From Lithodes maja (taxonomy: Eukaryota > Arthropoda > Malacostraca > Decapoda > Lithodidae), in NCBI GenBank assembly GCA_037953745.1, contig JBAKBP010006534.1, positions 1 through 64,000 on the forward strand: DNA of 64,000 bases, written 5' to 3'. The notes below the pieces were generated by a model. The model searched no databases. It saw nothing but the letters and a program-made list of their open reading frames with translations, and was not told where the DNA came from. The position numbers were made by a program, and so were the translations under genes. Position 1 is the stretch's first letter; the number at the start of each line of letters is the position of its first letter. Positions 52,740 through 63,312 of this stretch are shown here, piece by piece.

Positions 52740-52988
52740 TATGCATGTATGTATATACTCCAAGGTCTTTCACACTGTCTTTCCATTCTAATATGTGATT
52801 GGATTCTGTTACGTAATTTGTATTCTCTTTAACTACATTATCATCTCTGTATCGTAATAATTGGAATTTTTCTTCATTTAACTGTATGTTGTATTCCCTG
52901 GTCCACTGGAACACTACATTTATGTCTTCTTGCAAGTGGCCTGTGTCCTCCTTTGTGTTTACTATCATGCTTAGTTTTGTGTCATGTG
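52740..52988 (-). pseudogene. LINE-E RT fragment downstream of FADD
   Basis: Antisense residues TKLSMIVNTKEDTGHLQEDI directly continue the FADDT motif encoded at 62600-62531 on the other side of the LTR element. It ends near VKDLGVY. The LTR retrotransposon is therefore inserted inside this RT. Confidence 0.85.
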
Positions 52989-54840
52989 TGTGACGCATGT
53001 CGAGTATGAGCATGCTGTACAGAACGCCCAGTCAGGCCCCACTCTCGCTAGGATCGTCAGGGCAGGAACTTTGGCTGTAGTCTGTGTAGAGTTTCCTAAC
53101 TTAGTTTATGTGAGCCGTTGTACTATAAGTATTATAAATATGTATTTTGTTTTCATCTGAGTCAACGAGTTCTATTTTATATCATTAGTTATAAGTGTTG
53201 TGTGTGGGACTTATATGTAATGATGAGAGGAGAAGAGAGAGAGTTATGTAACGACGGCCCGGGAGCGCGCCACGAGGTAGGTAGGCCTCCCTCCCTCCTC
53301 CCTCCTCCCTCCTCCCTCCTCAAGCGCGTGGGAAATCCTTTGTCGATCCCAGATTGAGAGAGAATATTACGTAATGATTGTCAGTGGGCGGTCCTTAGTA
53401 GTTTGCGATATGCCGCTAGAGGGCCGAGTATAAAAAGGAGAGGTCCTCGCCACAATTCTTTAGAACTCATCAGGCAGAGCGACTTCTCATATCCCTTGCA
53501 ACTATCCATATTCTTCCGACTGATGTGAACTTTCTCTACTCTCTGAACAGCCTATCTTCTTCTCTTCTCGTCCCTTTTTAACCAATGACCCCTTTGGTGC
53601 AGATTTAGTCAGCCAAAGTATTATCGCTTGAGTTCTCACGAGATAAGTGCCTGTTAGATAGCCTATTTTTGGAAGGGTTAACTAGAATAGGATTGATTGA
53701 TGTTTGTTGCACTCGTATATGCATTTCCCTGTGTGCGATTATTCATGTTCCTGTTTTCTGCTGGTTTAGGCAATGCTAGACTGGGATAGGGTTTCTGAGT
53801 TGTGATTTCCTATGAGTACTAGGTTGCGGTTGAACCAGTACAATTGCAACGGAGACGTGGAACGCCTAGGTGGTCTTTCTGACTGTGTACCGTGGGAGTT
53901 TAGCACTGTGTTGCGAGTGAGGGCTTTTGCCTCTGCCACCCAACACTGTGCTATCTCATTTGCTTGACTTTGAGAGGATCGCCAGGAGAGAACCAGATAC
54001 TAGTGATCTGGATCTCTCAAGAGAGCATCCCGTCAATTAACGTAATTTGGCCGCACAGTCTTAAGGACCTCGCTAGGCTACGAGCCGCTTGCTCAGCCAT
54101 TGTCTCTTAACCTTATGTATCCCAGCTAGACTTTGCTCGACCAGCAGATACAGCATAGTATTGAAGCTTCTCCTTATGTATATTATTGTTTATGCACTAT
54201 TGATTTCATGTGTGGCACGCTTAGCTACTTCAGAGATTAGTGGCCCACGAGCACAATCTTAGTAGGCTATTGCCAGTGCATTGTCGGAGTACTTCTTCTT
54301 AATGTTTGCCATATCCTATTGCTTATTCTTATAATTCTTCTTATGTCAATTTAAAGCCTTTAATTACCAGTGAGTTATTCATTAAATTGCTGTTCAAAAT
54401 CCGATACTTACTTCTTATGAGTATTCGAGAAGCATCTAACTTATCAGAAGATTCCTTGCTTGATGCTCGAGGACTATTGTTTAACGTAACGTAATAGTGC
54501 CGATCCGAAGTAGAGGGTGGAGGACTTCTTAAGTTCTTAGTTCAAGGGTGGATTACTTCGGCTTCGGCCAACACTATTCTTTAGTGTTGTAGTACTTTCT
54601 TCTTTGTTTGATTGTTGACCAGACTAGATAACTCCCGTCTTGTTATTAGTCTGTTATGTGAAACGCTAGTACCGAGTTCTTGTATACCCCGTTATAGCAG
54701 ATAGAACTCTGGAGGGTAGTGGCGTGTTTTGTTCGGCTGGCAGTACTCTGGGGTTGGGATCGTGTGTTTCCGTTGTGGCAGCGAGCCATACTCGAGTCCT
54801 GTGTAAGAGCCCTAGTGTACCCGAGTGCCCGGTCGTAACA
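52989..54840 (+). repeat. 5' LTR
   Basis: 1852 bp, TG...CA ends. A TATA box (TATAAAAAGG) at 53429-53438 should place transcription start near 53460. A (CCTCCCT)n stretch at 53285-53320 has two units fewer than in the 3' LTR. The short reading frames inside are not supported as genes. Confidence 0.9.
53429..53438 (+). promoter_or_regulatory. LTR TATA box
   Basis: TATAAAAAGG lies about 440 bp into the LTR and is repeated at the same place in the 3' LTR (61115). It is the most likely core promoter of the element. Confidence 0.6.
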
Positions 54841-54842
54841 AA

Positions 54843-54854
54843 TGGCGACCTTGC
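54843..54854 (+). other. Primer-binding site candidate
   Basis: TGGCGACCTTGC stands two bases after the 5' LTR, the usual position, and begins with the TGG complementary to tRNA CCA ends. The tRNA used is not determined. Confidence 0.55.
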
Positions 54855-55054
54855 TTAGGATTTTGTGAACAGTATAATTTTTTGCAGAGTTGTACAACAT
54901 TTGTTTGTTCGTACTTTAGCGTACATATTGAAGAATAATTTTTTTTGTAAGGCAATTAGGAGAGCATTTAAGAGACTCCAGTTAATTTAGTAATTAGTGC
55001 TTACATAAGGGAGTTTAACACTTTTGTCTCGAGAATTTTTTGTGAACTTCAGTA

Positions 55055-56386
55055 CACTCCACCCTCCATTTAACGGACAAATGCGTGCAAGCACCTGTCC
55101 GTTCCTGCTAAATGTCCGTTGCTGCTAAATACTGTCCAGTCCGGATGTAATCCGGAAATTCCTTGAGAAAAATTTGGTGTTGAGTACAGGTGTCCGGATT
55201 GTGACATTTAACTGTTATGCATCCTTTTTTTTACTGTACCTGAAATAAATCCTGGTAATCCCTTGTGCTACACCCTATTGATAATGCAAAACTATTGAAC
55301 ACACTTAAAAGTGTATATTATTTGGTCTCTATATAATCTGTGAATCATTTCCGATATGATAGAATTAAAGATTTTATTTTCCACCAACTCATAATCAGCA
55401 AAAACGACACAAATGTCAATTAAAAACATGTTATAATATTTCCCCATCATTTTGTGTATACCGTGGGAACAAAAAAAAAACAAAAATCTATCAAACGTAA
55501 ATCTCCCGTCTGGGAAGCTCGGCGCATAGACGGAGGGGAGGGTTGAAATATTTTGTTGACTATCTCATTTATTATTTATCTATGTGCTGGAAGGATATTA
55601 TATTTTTCAATTCCATCACATTAGAAATTATTCAAAGATTACAAAAAGTCCAAATAAGACATAGTTATGTTAATGTATAAGGGATTTAGGTAAATGAATT
55701 AGAGAGATAGAGAGATAGAAAGAGTGTGTATATCGAGGGAAAAAAACAAAACAAAAAATCTATCAAACGTAAATCTTCCGTCTCGGAAGCTCCGCGTCTA
55801 GACTGAGGGGAGGGTTGAACTATTTTTTTGACTATCTTATTTATTATTTATCTATGTGCTGGAAGGATATTATATTTTTCAATTCCATCACATTAGAAAT
55901 TATTCAAAGATTACAAAAAGTCCAAATAAGACATAGTTATGTAATGTATAAGGGATTTAGGTAGATGAATTAGAGAGATAGATAAATAGAAAGAGTGTGT
56001 ATATCGAGGGAAAAAAACAAAACAAAAAAATCTATCAAACGTAAATCTTCCGTCTCTGCTGGCACGGAGGGGAGAGTTGAAATATTTTGTTGACTATCTT
56101 ATTTATTATTTATCTATGTGCTGGAAGGATATTATATTTTTCAATTCCATCATATTAGAAATGATTCAAAGATTACAAAAAGTCCAAATAAGACCTAGTT
56201 ATGTTAATGTATAAGGGATTTAGGTAGGAGCATTGGAGAGATAAATAGATAGAGCAACGGACTTTGCTCCAACTTTTTTATAGCAACGGACTATGTCCGT
56301 TGCTGGGTCCATTGTCCGGCCTACATTTTTTGACCGTTATTGCCGATATCCATTAAATCGGAATCCGTTAAATGGAGGTTAGAGTG
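55055..56386. mobile_element. TA-flanked MITE with three internal tandem units
   Basis: TA flanks both sides (55053-55054 and 56387-56388). Ends are CACTCCACCCTCCATTTAACG and, in reverse complement, CACTCTAACCTCCATTTAACG; such ends with a TA target resemble pogo/Tigger or other Tc1-mariner relatives. Within it a unit of about 235-277 bp (CAAATCTATCAAACGTAAAT-like start, TCCAAATAAGAC, AAGGGATTTAGGTA) is repeated three times, at about 55463, 55740 and 56011. The right TA overlaps the gag start codon (ATG 56388). It is non-coding. Confidence 0.78.
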
Positions 56387-56387
56387 T

Positions 56388-59300
56388 ATGTCGTGCCCTA
56401 GTATTGACGAGGAGCGAGAGATGCCATTTGAGGAGGTGCCGTTAGTAACTAGTGAGGAGGATGCTAGAGTTTTTGTGAGTAAGCGGTACCACGTGACGGA
56501 GGAGAGGCTGACTGGGGTGAATGTTTATGGCTTGCACCTGATAGCCAAGGTTTTGGGTCTATCCAATGTAGGAGGGATGTCCAAGGGGGAGCTGATTTCC
56601 TGGGTGTTGCGTGGGCGACATGGGGTTTCGGAGGAGAGGGCGTTTGGGGGGGTTCCTCCCCAGATCCCCTCTCACTCGACTCCCACAGTGCCGTCCACTC
56701 AGTTGCCGGAGGTTAGCACTCTCCCACAGAGGGATGAGAATTGGAAGATTGGAGTGCCCTCGGGCGGTGCGTATGGTGGTTCCCCAGTTCTTGCCCCCCC
56801 TCCTTCAGTAGTGGCAGCTCCCTCTTCCTGCCTGTCTCCAGATATGATATTTAGACTTGAGCTTGCTAAAATTGAGGCTGAGTCTAGGAAGCAGGAGAAT
56901 GAGGCTAGGAAGCAGGAGATTGAGGTTGAGGCTAGGAGGCATGAGATTGAGGCTGAGACTAGGAGGCATGAGGCTGAGCTTAGGTACGACTCAGAGAAAT
57001 ATTGTGCTCAAATAGATTTAGATAAGACTCGGGCAGAGTCGACAGGGACTCGGATGGGCCGTGAGGGCCAAGTAAGAGAACAGTCCTTGTCCCACTTAGT
57101 CAAGTTGGTGCCGGCATTTAGTGAAACTGAAGTCACAGAATTTTGTAATCGTTTTGAGAAGAAGTGTAGGGAGCATAATTGGCCTGAAGAGAAGTGGGCA
57201 GCTCTGGTCTCCTCAAGACTTACGGGTAAGGGTCTGAAGGCTTATGATGCACTGCCTTTAGAGTCTTGCATTGACTACCCAGAATTGAAGAGAGCTGTCC
57301 TACGGGCATACGAGTTGCAACCAGAAACATATCGATTGAAGTTTCGGGGTGTTACAAAGACTAGGGAGGCGACCTTTCTTGAACATGCCCGGGACTTAAA
57401 AGATGCACTTACAAACTGGACACGTTCTGAGAAAGCTGAGACGGCCGAACAGTTGACTGAGCTGTTTCTGCTCGAGCAGTTTTATAAGTGTACTGGTGCA
57501 GATATGACTTTAACTATTAAAGAAAAGAATCCAAAAACTCTACAGGAGGCAGCTGAGATGGCTGACCTCCGGCTATCATTAATTCGTGGGTGCGGGTCTG
57601 CCCAGCGTAGTGAGGCAGGTAACAAGGGGCGTGACGCCCCACCCCCCCGAGTTAGTGATATACATTATGCAAACAAGTACAAGAGCTATGATACCAAGAC
57701 TGACCACAAGACTAGCACCGTCCCATTTAAGAAGGGGCCGGGCCCTTCCCAGTACCAAGGGAAGCCCAGAGGGGAGTTGGAGTGTTATCATTGTCATGAA
57801 AAGGGGCACTTTGCAAGAGTCTGTCCTAGCAAACCACCTACAGCAGCTGTGTCTTTGGCCTGCAACATTGGTGTGTCTCCGAAGTTTTCTGAGTTTGCCC
57901 GGGGCAGTTCGTCAGAGGCTGAGGCACAGCCAATGCAGAAGCACCTGGGAGGCTCGAACCCTGCTCAGGATGTTTTTTGCGACCATAGAGGACGGGGTTG
58001 CGTGATGTGGGCGGGGCGCAAGCATGGAGTAGAGGTCTTGCGTGATACAGGTGCTTCCCAGACTCTGATGAATAACTTGACTGGCTACCCTATAAATGCG
58101 GCTCGGGTGGTAGTGGTGCAGGGTATTAATGCAACTCGGTCATACCCGCTGGTGCGGTTGGAGTTGGAGGTGGATGGTGTGACACGTGAATTGGATGTCG
58201 GGATTGTGGAGAAACTGCCAGTGGAGGGCGTCGACCTTCTTCTCGGCAACGACTTTGCAATGCCCGCTTCTGAGGTTCTACCCTTAGTCGTTGCCGAGAG
58301 GACGGCCGACGTGAGTAGGGAAGAGCAAGAGTGTGTCGAGCGGTGCCAGACACAACCCATGGCGTGTGCTGTCACCCGAGCTCGGGCAGCTAAAGTGTCA
58401 CAGCCTAGTCCTCCGTCTTCAGACCAGCAGAGGAACGATCAACAGGAGGAGGCTAAAGCTGGAGTTGGTTTTAAGAGTTTTGACTCGGCGGCTCTCCTGG
58501 GTGATTCAGTATTGGCACCTATGTTAGAGTCTGGAGAGGCCCCAGGACCTGTCACAGCTAGTGAGGAGGTAGGGCCGGAAGAGACTCCGAGGCAGCAACG
58601 TTGCACACGGAGAGAAGAAAGGGTTGCTCAGTTTGATATTGGGGAAGGACTTGGGTTGCTTCGGAAGCATCTAGACAAGTTGGTTCCCTCAGATATTTGT
58701 AAACTGCAGTTGGAGGATCCGGAAGTTCAGAAGTGTGGTAATGGTGCTGTCGAGATTAAACACGAGGACGGGGAAGCATGTCATGTGAACCTGTTGGAGG
58801 AGTTTGTGAGGCAACCACCTGAGCAGCCTACTGTCCCTGCGTTGGTCTGCCGCGGCCAAGGTGGAGAAGGAGAGGGGGGCAGTAGGGCACAGGTGGAGAA
58901 GAGAAGGGATTGTTATGTCTCGGCGGAGCCGTGGGCGGGGGACACGAGTCTGGTGGCTGTGGAAGCGCTAGAGCACCTGCCTGAGCAGCAGTGTGCAGCA
59001 CTCCAGCACCAGCTCGGTTCATACCCCACTGGTTGTGCCGAGCCCCTGAGTCTCACAACTCGGGCGGTGCAAGATGTTCCACGGGCAGGTCACGTGACTG
59101 TTGAAAGAACGTTAGCCTCGTTGTTTCGGTGGTTTAAGGTGGGCGACGAGGCTTTGGCATGGTTGCCAGGTCAGGGTCGACCCATGGCTGCCAAGGGTGG
59201 TGGTCAAAAGGAGGACATTGAGCAGATTGGTAAGGTCGGCTGTGGTATCGCAGTGCCCGGTCGTCGCATAGCCTCCCAATGCTGCTCTAGTCTAATGCAA

Positions 59301-60176
59301 CAGCCCTACCATAGACCGACTGTATCTGGCCATGTCGCTGAAAGCGGTGATGCTGCGCAGGCAGATGTCGTCACAAGGAATGCGGGGGTGCGCATGTACG
59401 GTATCGGCGGGGAAGCCTTAGCAATAATGAACTGTGGGAGTGACTGCACGGGTGGTACTGATTGTCCCTCTCATGACCTGGCTGTTCTAGGGACGAAGGT
59501 GGAGAAGGAGGGAGACTACAGGATAGAAGCTGCGGTCTCGGCTGGGTTGTGGGAGGGCACTAGGCATGTTGTTCGTGGAGACAGTGCAAGGCAGTTATTT
59601 ACTAGGCTATGGCAGTACTTTCGCATGTTTGTTGCTTCTCCAGGCCTGATGTACGGGGTAGAATCCGACATGCAGGCTGGAGATAGTGCAAGGCTCAGTT
59701 TAATTCCCTACCGTATAAATCCTGTTCGACAGCCTATGGTGCAAGCAGAGCTGGATTACGTGTGGACGAAGGGTCTGAGGGATAAGGAATGTCGTGAGTG
59801 GTCGTTGCTTGTAACTTTGTCCGAGCGTGCTAAAGAGGTATGTGGTTTTGTTGTGGACGGGAGTACCTACCAGTGCAATGTTATGCCTGACGGACTTAAG
59901 AATGCACTAGCAACGTTTCAGAACCTGATGAATGAAAGTGAAAAGGACGATGATGCGCTGGGGCATTTCGAGGTCTATGTTCCAGCCTATGGTCCGGTCG
60001 TTGTAGTTTACCCAGATCATCACCCTCTCAAGATCTTGGACCAGTTTCACAATCGGAATATGAGGCTGACCAGGTGGTCACTAAGGTTATTGATATATAA
60101 CCTGGACATACGCCATATTGCCGGTTGTGACAACGTGGTTGCAGATGGTCGTTCAAGGGTATATGATCCTGGGTAA
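56388..60176 (+). CDS. Gag-protease with compressed, in-frame pol remnants
   Basis: 1262 residues from ATG 56388; a non-ATG extension lies in the MITE. In order: an N-terminal domain; a Lys/Arg/Glu heptad-like coiled coil (about 165-220); a SCAN/capsid-like region (EVTEFCNRFEKKC... AAEMADLRL); a CCHC zinc knuckle (CYHCHEKGHFARVC, from 466); and an aspartic protease (DTGA at 553-556, GNDFA near 625). After a linker, scattered blocks of integrase (GHVTVERTLASLFRWF, ACHVNLLEEFV), RT (PYRINPVRQ from 1107, VMPDGLKNALATFQ) and RNase H (DHHPLKILDQF, RHIAGCDNVVADGRSR) occur in abnormal order. The RT catalytic aspartates and the integrase DDE core are missing. Typical gypsy Pol is far longer. It must rely on enzymes from relatives, yet has no stop. 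Confidence 0.78.
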   Translation: MSCPSIDEEREMPFEEVPLVTSEEDARVFVSKRYHVTEERLTGVNVYGLHLIAKVLGLSNVGGMSKGELISWVLRGRHGVSEERAFGGVPPQIPSHSTPTVPSTQLPEVSTLPQRDENWKIGVPSGGAYGGSPVLAPPPSVVAAPSSCLSPDMIFRLELAKIEAESRKQENEARKQEIEVEARRHEIEAETRRHEAELRYDSEKYCAQIDLDKTRAESTGTRMGREGQVREQSLSHLVKLVPAFSETEVTEFCNRFEKKCREHNWPEEKWAALVSSRLTGKGLKAYDALPLESCIDYPELKRAVLRAYELQPETYRLKFRGVTKTREATFLEHARDLKDALTNWTRSEKAETAEQLTELFLLEQFYKCTGADMTLTIKEKNPKTLQEAAEMADLRLSLIRGCGSAQRSEAGNKGRDAPPPRVSDIHYANKYKSYDTKTDHKTSTVPFKKGPGPSQYQGKPRGELECYHCHEKGHFARVCPSKPPTAAVSLACNIGVSPKFSEFARGSSSEAEAQPMQKHLGGSNPAQDVFCDHRGRGCVMWAGRKHGVEVLRDTGASQTLMNNLTGYPINAARVVVVQGINATRSYPLVRLELEVDGVTRELDVGIVEKLPVEGVDLLLGNDFAMPASEVLPLVVAERTADVSREEQECVERCQTQPMACAVTRARAAKVSQPSPPSSDQQRNDQQEEAKAGVGFKSFDSAALLGDSVLAPMLESGEAPGPVTASEEVGPEETPRQQRCTRREERVAQFDIGEGLGLLRKHLDKLVPSDICKLQLEDPEVQKCGNGAVEIKHEDGEACHVNLLEEFVRQPPEQPTVPALVCRGQGGEGEGGSRAQVEKRRDCYVSAEPWAGDTSLVAVEALEHLPEQQCAALQHQLGSYPTGCAEPLSLTTRAVQDVPRAGHVTVERTLASLFRWFKVGDEALAWLPGQGRPMAAKGGGQKEDIEQIGKVGCGIAVPGRRIASQCCSSLMQQPYHRPTVSGHVAESGDAAQADVVTRNAGVRMYGIGGEALAIMNCGSDCTGGTDCPSHDLAVLGTKVEKEGDYRIEAAVSAGLWEGTRHVVRGDSARQLFTRLWQYFRMFVASPGLMYGVESDMQAGDSARLSLIPYRINPVRQPMVQAELDYVWTKGLRDKECREWSLLVTLSERAKEVCGFVVDGSTYQCNVMPDGLKNALATFQNLMNESEKDDDALGHFEVYVPAYGPVVVVYPDHHPLKILDQFHNRNMRLTRWSLRLLIYNLDIRHIAGCDNVVADGRSRVYDPG

Positions 60177-60649
60177 ATTGACACACGGGTAGCCTCCTGC
60201 TTTAGTTTGAATAGTATTTTGCGCTTGGTGCTTGTTGGCTCGCGGTTGTAGCCCAGCGTATTGGGTCGTAAAGCAGGATTGTTGAGCGTTTGGTATAGAA
60301 GAAAATAGGCTGCCCTTATAGTGCAGCCGGAAAAAACATATTAAAATATAAAAATCATATAAAAACTCTTTCTTTTTGATGTAGATAATTGTATAAGTTT
60401 GTCATAGCCTATAAAGTTTGAGTAGTCCACGAACTATCAAACGGCTGAGCTGCTGTAAGCTCGCTCTGGGAGCATGATATTGTGTCTTTTACTATTGTTG
60501 GGAGGAGTTATGAAATGTGAATTTTTTTTTTATAAGATGTGTTTTAGTGATAAACTCAGCGTTGTTTTAGTGCCATGCGGTCGCTGGGTGTGAGGGGTTT
60601 GATGGGGTTCTGTATATCAGATTTTAGCTCAGGGTTGAGCAAGTAAAAT
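60177..60649. other. LTR element 3' non-coding region
   Basis: Between the end of the coding region and the polypurine tract I see no gene or repeat. Confidence 0.6.
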
Positions 60650-60660
60650 CTTGGGGGAGG
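60650..60660 (+). other. Polypurine tract
   Basis: A purine run with GGGGGAGG stands directly before the 3' LTR and is the expected primer for plus-strand DNA synthesis. Confidence 0.7.
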
Positions 60661-62526
60661 TGTGACGCATGTCGAGTATGAGCATGCTGTACAGAACGCC
60701 CAGTCAGGCCCCACTCTCGCTAGGATCGTCAGGGCAGGAACTTTGGCTGTAGTCTGTGTAGAGTTTCCTAACTTAGTTTATGTGAGCCGTTGTACTATAA
60801 GTATTATAAATATGTATTTTGTTTTCATCTGAGTCAACGAGTTCTATTTTATATCATTAGTTATAAGTGTTGTGTGTGGGACTTATATGTAATGATGAGA
60901 GGAGAAGAGAGAGAGTTATGTAACGACGGCCCGGGAGCGCGCCACGAGGTAGGTAGGCCTCCCTCCCTCCTCCCTCCTCCCTCCTCCCTCCTCCCTCCTC
61001 CCTCCTCAAGCGCGTGGGAAATCCTTTGTCGATCCCAGATTGAGAGAGAATATTACGTAATGATTGTCAGTGGGCGGTCCTTAGTAGTTTGCGATATGCC
61101 GCTAGAGGGCCGAGTATAAAAAGGAGAGGTCCTCGCCACAATTCTTTAGAACTCATCAGGCAGAGCGACTTCTCATATCCCTTGCAACTATCCATATTCT
61201 TCCGACTGATGTGAACTTTCTCTACTCTCTGAACAGCCTATCTTCTTCTCTTCTCGTCCCTTTTTAACCAATGACCCCTTTGGTGCAGATTTAGTCAGCC
61301 AAAGTATTATCGCTTGAGTTCTCACGAGATAAGTGCCTGTTAGATAGCCTATTTTTGGAAGGGTTAACTAGAATAGGATTGATTGATGTTTGTTGCACTC
61401 GTATATGCATTTCCCTGTGTGCGATTATTCATGTTCCTGTTTTCTGCTGGTTTAGGCAATGCTAGACTGGGATAGGGTTTCTGAGTTGTGATTTCCTATG
61501 AGTACTAGGTTGCGGTTGAACCAGTACAATTGCAACGGAGACGTGGAACGCCTAGGTGGTCTTTCTGACTGTGTACCGTGGGAGTTTAGCACTGTGTTGC
61601 GAGTGAGGGCTTTTGCCTCTGCCACCCAACACTGTGCTATCTCATTTGCTTGACTTTGAGAGGATCGCCAGGAGAGAACCAGATACTAGTGATCTGGATC
61701 TCTCAAGAGAGCATCCCGTCAATTAACGTAATTTGGCCGCACAGTCTTAAGGACCTCGCTAGGCTACGAGCCGCTTGCTCAGCCATTGTCTCTTAACCTT
61801 ATGTATCCCAGCTAGACTTTGCTCGACCAGCAGATACAGCATAGTATTGAAGCTTCTCCTTATGTATATTATTGTTTATGCACTATTGATTTCATGTGTG
61901 GCACGCTTAGCTACTTCAGAGATTAGTGGCCCACGAGCACAATCTTAGTAGGCTATTGCCAGTGCATTGTCGGAGTACTTCTTCTTAATGTTTGCCATAT
62001 CCTATTGCTTATTCTTATAATTCTTCTTATGTCAATTTAAAGCCTTTAATTACCAGTGAGTTATTCATTAAATTGCTGTTCAAAATCCGATACTTACTTC
62101 TTATGAGTATTCGAGAAGCATCTAACTTATCAGAAGATTCCTTGCTTGATGCTCGAGGACTATTGTTTAACGTAACGTAATAGTGCCGATCCGAAGTAGA
62201 GGGTGGAGGACTTCTTAAGTTCTTAGTTCAAGGGTGGATTACTTCGGCTTCGGCCAACACTATTCTTTAGTGTTGTAGTACTTTCTTCTTTGTTTGATTG
62301 TTGACCAGACTAGATAACTCCCGTCTTGTTATTAGTCTGTTGTGTGAAACGCTAGTACCGAGTTCTTGTATACCCCGTTATAGCAGATAGAACTCTGGAG
62401 GGTAGTGGCGTGTTTTGTTCGGCTGGCAGTACTCTGGGGTTGGGATCGTGTGTTTCCGTTGTGGCAGCGAGCCATACTCGAGTCCTGTGTAAGAGCCCTA
62501 GTGTACCCGAGTGCCCGGTCGTAACA
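60661..62526 (+). repeat. 3' LTR
   Basis: 1866 bp. It matches the 5' LTR throughout, with two extra 7-bp CCTCCCT units (14 bp) at about 60960-61008 and a G/A difference near 62341. The TATA box is at 61115-61124. Confidence 0.92.
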
Positions 62527-62530
62527 TGTG

Positions 62531-62830
62531 TCATCAGCAAAAGACACTGTACTGTGTCTTGTGTTGGCATCTATGTCGTTATTAAGAATGAGGAAAAGAA
62601 GGGGAGCTAGCATTGTTCCTTGGGGAACTGAGCTTTTGACATCTGAAGGCTCAGATGTGACTTGGTTTACTGCTACTGATTGTTTCCGGTTTACGAGGAA
62701 GTTGTATATCCACCGTGATTTCCTTTTCCTTTGAATTTGTAGGCTATTATACCATGGTCACATTTATCAAATGCCTTAGCAAAATCGGTGTAAATGGCAT
62801 CAACTTTTTTCTTTTCTTGTAGCGATTTAA
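62531..62830 (-). pseudogene. LINE-E RT fragment up to FADD
   Basis: The antisense translation contains VDAIYTDFAKAFDKCDHG, VPQGTMLAPLLFLI and FADDT, the central RT motifs, with frame changes between them. It continues at 52988 beyond the LTR element. Upstream parts of this LINE are replaced by other repeats. Confidence 0.82.
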
Positions 62831-62833
62831 GAA

Positions 62834-62900
62834 CCCCCTGGGGGTAAGGGATTAGAATATGTCCCACGTGCCTCCTGCTTGTCGTAAAAGGTGACTAAGG
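62834..62900 (+). mobile_element. SINE-like head fragment
   Basis: CCCCCTGGGGGTAAGGGATT, then CCCACGTGCCTCCTGC and GTCGTAAAAGGTGACTAAGG, corresponds to the first 85 bp of the insertion at 52167. It is cut off where the next repeat begins. Confidence 0.55.
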
Positions 62901-63312
62901 AGGTTGTTGTTGTTCCCCAAGCTGCCTGGCCGAACAGCCCCAAGGCCCCGAGCAAGGCCAAGGCCATAACAGAGTGCCCCCACAGAACCCTCCCAGCTGA
63001 CCACAATAAAGCCTGGAGTGACCGAAGCCACTCCATGGCGGGGAGCTGAGGAGGGAGCGGAAACGCCCGGGAAACCAAAGCCCCACCCAGGGCCCTGTGC
63101 CCCTCAGCAATTATGAAGAGAAAGTTGAGGGGCAAAGGAAAAATGTGACACTTTGGCTTCCAATCTTGGTAGATTGGGAGGTCAATCCACGGAAGAGACG
63201 CCGTCACTTGAGATCTAGAAAATATATAAGTAAAAGGAACAGTCTGAGTAAGCTATGGGTATGGCAGAGATTGCTCAGTTCTCACTCTGATAGACCAGCC
63301 AATCACCATTGA
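62896..63312 (-). mobile_element. Short non-autonomous repeat related to the 2A-LINE, copy 2
   Basis: Antisense: the head is near 63312 (GGTCTATCAGAGTGAGA-like) and the tail is (AAC)n at 62899-62912. It shares the GGGGCTGTTCGGCCAGGCAG 3' end with the 2A-LINE and GAGTGGCTTCGGTC with its 5' region. The roughly 130-codon antisense frame is also found in copies 1 and 3 with frame changes, and I do not regard it as a gene. Confidence 0.7.

Larger units (their letters stand above)
52989..62526 (+). mobile_element. Ty3/gypsy-like LTR retrotransposon, defective pol
   Basis: Two LTRs (52989-54840 and 60661-62526) begin TGTGACGC and end GTAACA. The 4-bp flanks are TGTG at 52985-52988 and 62527-62530 (ATGTG is an alternative reading). 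A primer-binding-like TGGCGACC lies at 54843, and a polypurine tract lies at 60651-60660. One ORF encodes gag, protease and remnants of pol. The element splits a LINE RT at its FADD motif. By eye the LTRs differ almost only in the number of a 7-bp repeat, so insertion looks recent. Confidence 0.88.

Noticed and set aside
54646..54900. Antisense 84-codon frame in the 5' LTR
   Set aside because: It is repeated in the 3' LTR only as LTR sequence, with no motif; part of it reads into LINE sequence at the second site.
56340..56387. Upstream extension of the gag frame into the MITE
   Set aside because: It begins at a non-ATG codon in the MITE terminal repeat; ATG 56388 is the natural start, existing before the MITE inserted.
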